In this document: positions 46,481 through 52,223 of the stretch, one piece after another | Numbering within the stretch: the stretch's first letter is position 1 | Layout of the letters: each line of letters opens with the position of its first letter | Source: Prochlorococcus sp. AG-418-F16 | GTDB lineage: Bacteria; Cyanobacteriota; Cyanobacteriia; PCC-6307; Cyanobiaceae | Length of the DNA stretch: 52,223 nucleotides | NCBI GenBank assembly: GCA_003214235.1 | Contig: QCLW01000004.1 | Location: 1-52,223 of the forward strand | Direction of reading: 5' to 3' | The notes under the pieces: generated by a model | The model's input: only the letters and a program-made list of their open reading frames with translations | The model's database searches: none | What the model was told of the DNA's origin: nothing | Position numbers and translations under genes: made by a program

Positions 46481-47800
46481 ATGAAAGATATTAAATGTCC
46501 CTCATGCGGCAAAACTTTCCGAATTGATCCAAGCAGCTTTGAAGAAATACTTCTTCAAATAAAAGACGAAGAATTTAATAAACAAATAAAAGAAAGACTT
46601 GTATTAGCTGAAGAAGATAATAAAAAAGCTTTGGAAATTCTAAAGAGAGAATTGAAAATAAAGTTAATAGAGCAAAACCAAATTAAGGAAACTGAGATAC
46701 AAGCTCTTAAATCTAAATTAAATATCGCTGAAGAAAAGAAAACAAATTCCCTAAATGATTTAAGAAATCAAGCAACTAATAAAATTAATTCACTGAATAA
46801 TGAATTAAACAAATTAAAGGATGAAATTAAAAACCAATCTTTAATTTCAGAATTATCTTTAAAAAATAAAGTCAATGAAGCTGTTACTAATCTAGAAAAA
46901 GAAAACTCATCTTTAACAAATTCTATTGAAAAGATGAGGCTTGAACAATCAATTAATGAAAAATTAATTGAAGAAAAGTTTAAAAGCAAAATTAGTGAAA
47001 GAGACCTCGCTATTCAGGAGCTAAGAGAAATGAAGTCTAAATTGTCTACAAAGATGGTAGGCGAAACCTTAGAAATTCATTGCGAAACTCAATTCAATCT
47101 TAATCGGGCTACCGCATTTAAAAACTCATATTTTGAAAAAGATAATGATGCCTCCTCAGGTAGTAAAGGTGATTATATATTTAGAGAATTTGATAATAAT
47201 AAGATTGAAATCGTATCTATAATGTTTGAGATGAAGAACGAAAGTTTAAATGGAACTAATAAAAGAAAGAACGAAGATTTTTTAAAAGAATTAGATAAAG
47301 ATAGAAGACAAAAATCTTGTGAATATGCAATACTCGTTTCGCTTCTAGAACCAGATAGCGAATTATACAATGCTGGAATCGTAGACGTTTCACATAGATT
47401 TCCAAAGATGTATGTCATAAGACCACAATTCTTTTTGCCAATAATTTCTTTACTAAGAAATTCCTCTATGGAAACTTTAAAATACAAATCACAAATTGAT
47501 TTAATGAAACGCGAGAACTACGACATAACAAATTTTGAAAGTACTCTTGAACAATTTAAAAATGCAGTTGGTAAAAATGTTTCTCTAGCCCAAGATAGAT
47601 TTAATGACGCAATTTCAGAAATAGATAAATCAATATCACATTTACAAAAAACTAAGGAGGCTTTAATTCTCTCAAAGAAACACCTTTTATCCGCTGACAG
47701 CAAATCTCAAGATTTAACGGTAAAGAAATTAACTAGAAATAACCCCACTATGAAAAAAAAGTTTAATGAATTAAACAATTCTGAAGACGAAGTTGCTTAA
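46481..47800 (+). CDS. DUF2130 protein with a PD-(D/E)XK nuclease-like domain
   Basis: This 439-residue protein is the largest in the accessory region. It starts with a single CxxC knuckle (IKCPSCGKTFRID), has a long charged coiled coil (about 25-190), then the DUF2130 core. The core shows GETLEIHCETQF near 194, AFKNSYFEKDNDASSGSKGDYIF, SIMFEMKNE and YAILVSLLEPDSELYNAGI. Asp 231, Glu 250 and Lys 252 are arranged as in PD-(D/E)XK nucleases. Its activity is unknown. The high conservation of the core against distant relatives, as I recall them, suggests transfer from another phylum or strong constraint. No methylase neighbours it. Confidence 0.85.
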   Translation: MKDIKCPSCGKTFRIDPSSFEEILLQIKDEEFNKQIKERLVLAEEDNKKALEILKRELKIKLIEQNQIKETEIQALKSKLNIAEEKKTNSLNDLRNQATNKINSLNNELNKLKDEIKNQSLISELSLKNKVNEAVTNLEKENSSLTNSIEKMRLEQSINEKLIEEKFKSKISERDLAIQELREMKSKLSTKMVGETLEIHCETQFNLNRATAFKNSYFEKDNDASSGSKGDYIFREFDNNKIEIVSIMFEMKNESLNGTNKRKNEDFLKELDKDRRQKSCEYAILVSLLEPDSELYNAGIVDVSHRFPKMYVIRPQFFLPIISLLRNSSMETLKYKSQIDLMKRENYDITNFESTLEQFKNAVGKNVSLAQDRFNDAISEIDKSISHLQKTKEALILSKKHLLSADSKSQDLTVKKLTRNNPTMKKKFNELNNSEDEVA

Positions 47801-47900
47801 TCCAGCAAAAAATATTTGAAATTAATAATAGTTAAAGATAAAGTTATTTACTAATTTATAAATATATTATTAATAATAAATTCCATAGTTAAAGAAAATA

Positions 47901-48185
47901 ATGTCTATCACCACTCCAATTTTCACTATTGCTAAAGAGCTAAATGTCGAGAGTAATAGAATTCTATTAGCCTGCAAGAAACTTGGAATCAATGCAAAAG
48001 GTTCAACAAAAAGATTAAATAAAGAAGAATTAGAAAAAATTAAAAGTTATTTTGAAACTGGTAAAAATGTTTCAGATGAAATAATTAATCTAAATAAGAA
48101 TAAAGTAAAATCAAAACCCAGTTCAAGAATTGAAGAAAAAATAAAGATAAACTATTTTGCAAACAGACTTATTCGCAAATCTTAA
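47901..48185 (+). CDS. Free-standing IF2_N-like domain protein, 94 aa
   Basis: The first 50 residues (TIAKELNVESNRILLACKKL, then GINAKGSTKRLNKEELEKI) resemble the IF2_N domain at the start of bacterial translation initiation factor IF-2. The rest is a Lys-rich tail (NKNKVKSKPSSRIEEKIK). No GTPase part is present. It may bind ribosomes or RNA; this is inferred from the domain only. Confidence 0.6.
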   Translation: MSITTPIFTIAKELNVESNRILLACKKLGINAKGSTKRLNKEELEKIKSYFETGKNVSDEIINLNKNKVKSKPSSRIEEKIKINYFANRLIRKS

Positions 48186-48385
48186 ATAAAACTAATTCTT
48201 TCTAATTTCTTAAAAGAATAAGATAATAATTTATCACAAGTAAATATATTATTAGAATGAATTAAATCTTTCATTAAAATATGCTAAATGATACATAAAA
48301 GTCTCAAATAACATTTTAATCAATTAATTTACAAAAGCTAATCTGTTTTTAATAAGTCAGAATAGGAAATTAAAAAATATATACA

Positions 48386-48406
48386 GCTAATGCCCCTTCC
48401 TTTAGC
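48386..48406 (-). other. Hairpin with a GC-rich loop before the secreted 100 aa gene
   Basis: The gene-free stretch 48186-48448 is very AT-rich apart from this site. On the minus strand GCTAA and TTAGC flank the loop AGGAAGGGGCA, and a T-rich run follows. It could be a terminator or part of a small RNA. No promoter was identified. Confidence 0.25.
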
Positions 48407-48448
48407 ATACAATCCACGTTATAAAAAAAATAAACACATTTTATAGAA

Positions 48449-48751
48449 ATGAAAAAAATTATAGCCTTGATTTTATTTCCATTTCTTATTGCGTCATTTG
48501 GGACAAAAGCAAATGAGAATTTTTCAGTTGAGATAGAGGCTCTTACACTTGTAATGGAACAATATAAAGAAGTTAGTGAATCTAAAATTGAATTAGATGT
48601 AAACGATAAGAAGCCAAGTTATATGGCTCTTAAACAAGACGAATGTAATGCAACCGTTAAAGTTACAGAAAAAACAGGATTAGAGGTTGTAAATACTGAA
48701 TCTTTCGATGTAAATGTCTGTAAAAAAGAAATATATAAAATAATCAACTAA
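48449..48751 (+). CDS. Small secreted protein, 100 aa
   Basis: A signal peptide is clear (IIALILFPFLIASFG, likely cut after TKA near residue 22). The mature part is about 78 residues, acidic, with two cysteines (DECNA and VNVCKK) that may form a disulfide. Probably periplasmic; family unknown. Confidence 0.6.
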   Translation: MKKIIALILFPFLIASFGTKANENFSVEIEALTLVMEQYKEVSESKIELDVNDKKPSYMALKQDECNATVKVTEKTGLEVVNTESFDVNVCKKEIYKIIN

Positions 48752-48789
48752 ATACTAAGTATATAAAAATATAACAAACGCAATCAAAT

Positions 48790-48892
48790 TAAAGAGGTCT
48801 TTTACTTAAAGAAGGTAAGACCTCGAGACCTAACAGAAAACTTTGGAACGGGTTCTGTATATTTAATTAATAACTACAATTAAATTGTAGAG
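48790..48892 (+). ncRNA. Candidate structured RNA: three consecutive stem-loops
   Basis: Three hairpins lie in a row in gene-free DNA: GAGGTCTT/AAGACCTC (48794-48801 with 48817-48824, eight perfect pairs), ACAGAA/TTCTGT (48833-48838 with 48853-48858), and CTACAATT/AATTGTAG (48874-48881 with 48883-48890). AGACCT is also directly repeated at 48818 and 48826. The first two hairpins are visibly richer in G and C than their surroundings. Strand is uncertain and no promoter is assigned. It may be a small RNA or paired 3' ends. Confidence 0.35.
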
Positions 48893-48933
48893 ATGTAATT
48901 AAAAGTACAAAAATAAAGATATTTTTTAATTAT

Positions 48934-49080
48934 TTATTTCTTCTTTGATAATGTTTGTGATTCTTCTCTAGACATTAAAGCTTCTATTTGAGCAAGTACT
49001 TTCTGAAGTTCATCTGTCTTTGTTAGAGATGCTTCAGCTACTTCTCTTAATTTTTCTAACTGTTCTTTAGTTTTATCCAT
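48934..49080 (-). CDS. Small coiled-coil protein, 48 aa
   Basis: Translation from ATG 49080 gives a charged helix (TKEQLEKLREVAEASLTKTD then ELQKVLAQIEALMSREE) ending in KKK. The regular leucine/alanine spacing predicts a coiled coil. Unknown function. Confidence 0.5.
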   Translation of the reverse strand: MDKTKEQLEKLREVAEASLTKTDELQKVLAQIEALMSREESQTLSKKK

Positions 49081-49090
49081 GATAAATAAA

Positions 49091-49228
49091 TTAGAAATAA
49101 ACTACCTTTAAAAAGAGACTTAATAAAGATTTTTCACTCCCACACAGATTCATATTCTCTCTTTTTTTCATAAAGTCAAATAAATTTCCTCTTAATAATG
49201 TTTTATGAGGACTTCCAATTAAAACCAT
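49091..49228 (-). CDS. Possible small protein, 45 aa
   Basis: An open frame from ATG 49228 encodes 45 residues (MVLIGSPHKTLLRGNLFDFM, then a basic middle and a hydrophobic end). It has an intact start and stop and the same direction as its neighbours, but no ribosome site or recognised similarity. Confidence 0.25.
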   Translation of the reverse strand: MVLIGSPHKTLLRGNLFDFMKKRENMNLCGSEKSLLSLFLKVVYF

Positions 49229-49259
49229 AAAATAAGCTTAAACTTAATTACTTTTAAAA

Positions 49260-49349
49260 TTATGAAGTAAATACAGGTAAACCTATAGTAGCAGTTGTAA
49301 TTATAGCTCCTGCAAAAATCAAGAAAGGTAGAAAGGGAAAGTTTTTCAA
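49260..49349 (-). CDS. Possible tiny membrane protein, 29 aa
   Basis: From TTG 49349 the frame encodes one hydrophobic segment (PFLPFLIFAGAIITTATIGL) and ends PVFTS. A TATAGT-like element on the minus strand upstream (near 49375) could be a promoter. It follows pstB on the same strand. Start codon and reality are uncertain. Confidence 0.35.
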   Translation of the reverse strand: MKNFPFLPFLIFAGAIITTATIGLPVFTS

Positions 49350-49455
49350 CGTTTGAATATTAGTTCGAGATAACTATATAGGTATTTATACCGTTTGTCT
49401 ACCCGTTGGCTGTTTTAGAGGTAAAAATTTTTCTTTTAAAAGTACAAATTGAACA

Positions 49456-50265
49456 TCAACCAAATTTACCTGATATGTATTCCTGAGTAGTTTTTTCTTT
49501 TGGAGAATTGAAAATTTTCTTAGTGGTATCAAATTCTGCAAGATAACCGACTTTTCCTCCATCTCCACCTTCATATTCAATAGCATTAAAAAATGCGGTC
49601 ATATCACTAACTCTTAAAGCCTGCTGCATATTATGGGTAACGATTATTATTGTGTAATTCTTCTTAAGTTCATGCATCGTCTCCTCAATTTTTAAAGTAG
49701 AGATTGGATCTAAAGCTGAACATGGCTCATCCATGAGAATTATTTCAGGTTCAATTGCGATGGTTCGAGCAATACATAATCTTTGTTGCTGTCCACCTGA
49801 TAAAGAGTAACCACTATCGTTTAATTTATCCTTACATTCGTCCCATAAAGCAGCTTTTCTAAGAGAACTTTCAACTAATTCATCCATATCTCCCGTAAAG
49901 CCATTAATTCTTGCACCAAATGCAATATTTTCGTAAATAGATTTAGGAAAAGGATTAGGTTGTTGAAAAACCATCCCAATTCTTCTTCTTACTTCAACTG
50001 GATCTACTCTTTTATCGTAAATATTAGTTCCATCAAAGAGGACGGTCCCTTTTAACGAACAATTATGAATCAAATCGTTCATCCTATTTAATGATCTAAG
50101 AACAGTTGATTTACCACAACCTGAAGGGCCAATAAGGGAGGTTATATTTCCTTTTTTAAAGTTACAAAAAACATTTCTTACAGCTTCAAATGTTCCATAA
50201 CTAATAGATACATTCTCAAGAGATAAAATGATATTCTTTGGTATTTTTTTATTAGTTTTAATCAT
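49456..50265 (-). CDS. pstB: Phosphate ABC transporter ATPase
   Basis: PstB powers high-affinity phosphate import. The 269 residues show Walker [22 protein letters not shown]-loop [19 protein letters not shown], signature [18 protein letters not shown], Walker [14 protein letters not shown] and the H-loop [14 protein letters not shown]. These are characteristic of PstB. Its first base follows the pstA stop directly, so the three pst genes form one unit. Confidence 0.97.
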   Translation of the reverse strand: MIKTNKKIPKNIILSLENVSISYGTFEAVRNVFCNFKKGNITSLIGPSGCGKSTVLRSLNRMNDLIHNCSLKGTVLFDGTNIYDKRVDPVEVRRRIGMVFQQPNPFPKSIYENIAFGARINGFTGDMDELVESSLRKAALWDECKDKLNDSGYSLSGGQQQRLCIARTIAIEPEIILMDEPCSALDPISTLKIEETMHELKKNYTIIIVTHNMQQALRVSDMTAFFNAIEYEGGDGGKVGYLAEFDTTKKIFNSPKEKTTQEYISGKFG

Positions 50266-51159
50266 TTATACTCTCTTAGTTTTCTCAGTAAAAGCGGCTA
50301 ATATCCTTGAAAATATATTTACTGATAGTATCGACAAAACAAGAATAAAGGAAGCTGCCCAGGCTAATTTATTCTGTGCATCATAAGGTTCAAGTGCAAA
50401 ATTGTATATCAATACAGCCAAAGAACCCATCTCATAAAATAAGTCTCCAAAGCCTGTTATGTAGTAGTAAGAGAATAAAGCCGTAAATATCAAAGGTGCT
50501 GTTTCACCTGCAGCTCTTGCGATTCCAAGTACAACGCCAGTAGCAATAGACCTAAAGGCAGAGGGCAAAGTAACTTTCAATATGGTTGTATACATACTTG
50601 CTCCAACACCAAGAGAAGCATATCTCAACTCATTAGGAACCAGCTTTAAACCTTCGTCAGTCGTCTTAATCACAGTAGGCAACATTAATATTGAAAGCGC
50701 CATTCCTCCGGCCAGGCCACTGTACATACTTCCAAATAAGATCTTTGTCGAAACAATTAATGCATAAATAAATACACCCGCAATAATTGATGGGACTCCC
50801 GCTAGAACATTAACTCCGAATCTAATAAACCTTGAAAAAGCACCGCCTTTAGAATATTCCGCAAGATATATTCCGCCGCCAACACCTACTGGAATTGCAA
50901 TAATTGAAGCAATGGTAGTGATTATTAATGTCCCTATTAATGCAGGATTAATACCTCCTGCATCTAGATCATCTCCAGGAGGATTTGGTTCTAAAGTAAA
51001 TAATTCTGGTGTGATTTGAGATCCACCTTTGTAAAGGATATAAGTCACTAGAAAAATCAAAGGAAGTATTGCTACCATTGCACAAATTACGGATAAAGAA
51101 GTAAAGAATTTATCTCCTATATTCCTTGATAATCTTTTCTGGTAATAGAGTGAATTCAT
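50266..51159 (-). CDS. pstA: Phosphate ABC transporter permease PstA
   Basis: PstA is one of the two membrane subunits of the Pst importer. The 297 residues have six predicted spans and the permease EAA-type loop YASLGVGASMYTTILKVTLP. GGIYLAEYS and GVPSIIAGVFIYALIV are typical. It sits 6 bases after pstC and abuts pstB. Confidence 0.96.
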   Translation of the reverse strand: MNSLYYQKRLSRNIGDKFFTSLSVICAMVAILPLIFLVTYILYKGGSQITPELFTLEPNPPGDDLDAGGINPALIGTLIITTIASIIAIPVGVGGGIYLAEYSKGGAFSRFIRFGVNVLAGVPSIIAGVFIYALIVSTKILFGSMYSGLAGGMALSILMLPTVIKTTDEGLKLVPNELRYASLGVGASMYTTILKVTLPSAFRSIATGVVLGIARAAGETAPLIFTALFSYYYITGFGDLFYEMGSLAVLIYNFALEPYDAQNKLAWAASFILVLSILSVNIFSRILAAFTEKTKRV

Positions 51160-51165
51160 AATTAT

Positions 51166-52116
51166 CTAATATTTGAGACTAAATTTCTTAACTAGCCATT
51201 GAGCAAAGATATTGACTACTAAAGATAGGATCATCAATACAAAAGCCGCATAAAAAAGTGATGAAACCTGACTCCCATCAGCTTCACCAAACTGGTTTGC
51301 AAGCATGGAGGAAATGGTATATCCAGGAGATAATAGAGACCAACTAAATGCATTGGAATTACCAATAATCATTGTCACAGCCATTGTTTCTCCCATTGCC
51401 CTACCTAAAGCCAATAGAACACCTGCCATAATTCCTGATAACGCTGCTGGCAAGATTACTGAAAATATTGTTTTCCACCTGCTTGCTCCAATTCCATAGG
51501 CTGCATTTCTTAACTTTTTAGGAACTTGATTAAGTGAATCCCTTGCAATGGAGGTCACTATTGGCAAAAGCATTACTACTAAAATCAATATTGCTAAAAA
51601 GGAATTCCTACCTGTAGGTTCTGTACTAAATAAAGGTATCCAACCAAAGAAATTATGTAAAAAGACAAAAAATGCTCTGAAAAAGGGTTCCATTACAAAT
51701 ATTGCCCAGAGTCCTAATACAACTGATGGAATAGCTGCTAATAATTCAACAAAAGAACCTATTATTTCTCTAAAAACTTTTGGGACAAAGTCCTCAGTAA
51801 TAAATATTGCAGTTCCAACTCCAAGAGGAATAGTTATTAATAACGAAAGAAATGAGGTTACCAATGTCCCATATATTGCGGTAAAAGCTCCATATTCATC
51901 TTTTACTGGATTCCATTCAGATGTTACAAGAAACTTCAATCCATATCTTGAAAAGGATTCAAATGACTGAAAAAAGACTACTAAAATAATTCCTAAAAGT
52001 ATTATTGCTACGAAACTAGACAAGACTAGGGCAGTATTCTTGAAGATAATATCTATATTTTTTTCGATACCGAATCTTTTACGATTCTTGAAAAGAGTTA
52101 ATTTCTCTTCCCCCAA
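51166..52116 (-). CDS. pstC: Phosphate ABC transporter permease PstC
   Basis: PstC is the second membrane subunit. The 316 residues show six spans, ELLAAIPSVVLGLWAIFV, and the EAA-type loop NAAYGIGASRWKTIFSVILP. The only reasonable start in frame is TTG at 52116, which lies inside the out-of-frame GAPDH fragment. No ATG precedes the first span. The overlap suggests that the original 5' end and promoter of pstC were changed by the junction next to it. PstS is not in the window. Confidence 0.95.
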   Translation of the reverse strand: MGEEKLTLFKNRKRFGIEKNIDIIFKNTALVLSSFVAIILLGIILVVFFQSFESFSRYGLKFLVTSEWNPVKDEYGAFTAIYGTLVTSFLSLLITIPLGVGTAIFITEDFVPKVFREIIGSFVELLAAIPSVVLGLWAIFVMEPFFRAFFVFLHNFFGWIPLFSTEPTGRNSFLAILILVVMLLPIVTSIARDSLNQVPKKLRNAAYGIGASRWKTIFSVILPAALSGIMAGVLLALGRAMGETMAVTMIIGNSNAFSWSLLSPGYTISSMLANQFGEADGSQVSSLFYAAFVLMILSLVVNIFAQWLVKKFSLKY

Positions 52117-52223
52117 TTATTATTTTTTCTTCTTTGACCTCTATATCTTTCCTCCATCTACCATGGACCGAATCGAATTCGAGTAAATGCGCAGCAGCAT
52201 TCGAATCTCCTGCTATCTCATTT
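52079..52223 (-). pseudogene. gap1: Truncated type I glyceraldehyde-3-phosphate dehydrogenase (gap1-like), 5' end outside the window
   Basis: Reading inward from the window end, the frame gives NEIAGDSNAAAHLLEFDSVH, then GRWRKDIEVKEEKII. This matches the NAD-domain segment of GAPDH (normally ...NAHLLKYDS..G). After KII the frame turns into pstC sequence read out of frame and stops at TAA 52081. The catalytic Cys and the whole C-terminal domain are missing, so only about 75-80 residues of roughly 340 would be made. A deletion joining gap1 to pstC or a chimeric assembly would explain it. As I recall, gap1 responds to phosphate starvation in Prochlorococcus MED4. Confidence 0.75.

Noticed and set aside
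49136..49145. ACTCCCACAC, similar to the core of the cyanobacterial Yfr1 RNA
   Set aside because: The Yfr1 core as I recall it is ACTCCTCACAC; one base is missing here, and the flanking hairpin and T-tract of Yfr1 are not present.
51548..51970. A 140-codon open frame antisense to pstC
   Set aside because: It mirrors the pstC coding sequence and shows no recognisable motif.
52180..52200. GGAGATTCGAATGC-like sequence on the minus strand, similar to a tRNA T-arm
   Set aside because: It is part of the GAPDH codons GDSNA and no acceptor or anticodon arms surround it. No other tRNA was found.
1..52223. CRISPR array, transposon ends or prophage genes
   Set aside because: No regularly spaced repeats, transposase, integrase or phage structural genes were seen on either strand.

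Overview
The window looks like a chromosomal segment of a marine picocyanobacterium, most likely high-light-adapted Prochlorococcus. The reasons are very AT-rich DNA, very short intergenic gaps, frequent TTG starts, many genes without a clear Shine-Dalgarno sequence, and a gene set typical of that group: chlP, petN, thf1/psb29, pcyA, a SipA-like protein, a Calvin-cycle glpX and ferredoxin-type sir. HLI and HLII cannot be separated without a database. I see no rRNA, tRNA, transposase, integrase or CRISPR array.

Layout. (1) 0.1-8.6 kb: purSQ face a class II fructose-bisphosphate aldolase across a bidirectional terminator. Next come a CobW GTPase fused to the C-terminal third of a class I aldolase, a lumenal pentapeptide-repeat protein, a degenerate uracil phosphoribosyltransferase-like protein, ilvD and a CIA30-family protein. 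(2) 7.9-14.9 kb: sugar-phosphate genes pgl, gnd, glgC and glpX on the minus strand with hemA, then rpe on the plus strand. (3) 14.9-30.9 kb: housekeeping genes ccsA, lptB, typA, chlP, glyS, sir, recG, tsf and rpsB, plus two M15/LAS-type D-Ala peptidases. The rpsB-tsf leader can fold into an H-type pseudoknot. (4) 31-42.4 kb: a glycosyltransferase, a devBCA exporter coupled to pcyA, a pair of M16 proteases, a SipA-like protein, ftsH, clpP, thf1, petN and DUF2103.

(5) 42.4-49.4 kb is an accessory stretch of about 20 mostly tiny genes on both strands: secreted, lipoprotein, single-membrane-span and charged proteins of unknown function. It also holds a ribbon-helix-helix-like protein, a DUF2130 protein with PD-(D/E)XK-like motifs, a free-standing IF2_N-like domain and a candidate structured RNA. 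(6) 49.4 kb to the end carries the phosphate ABC transporter pstC-pstA-pstB. A fragment of type I glyceraldehyde-3-phosphate dehydrogenase (gap1-like) is cut off where it runs into pstC, and its 5' end lies outside the window.

The most unusual points are two deletion-like junctions, both in glycolytic genes (CobW-class I aldolase and gap1-pstC), the rpsB leader pseudoknot, and the small-gene region. Identifications come from recognising motifs in translated sequence; no search was run.
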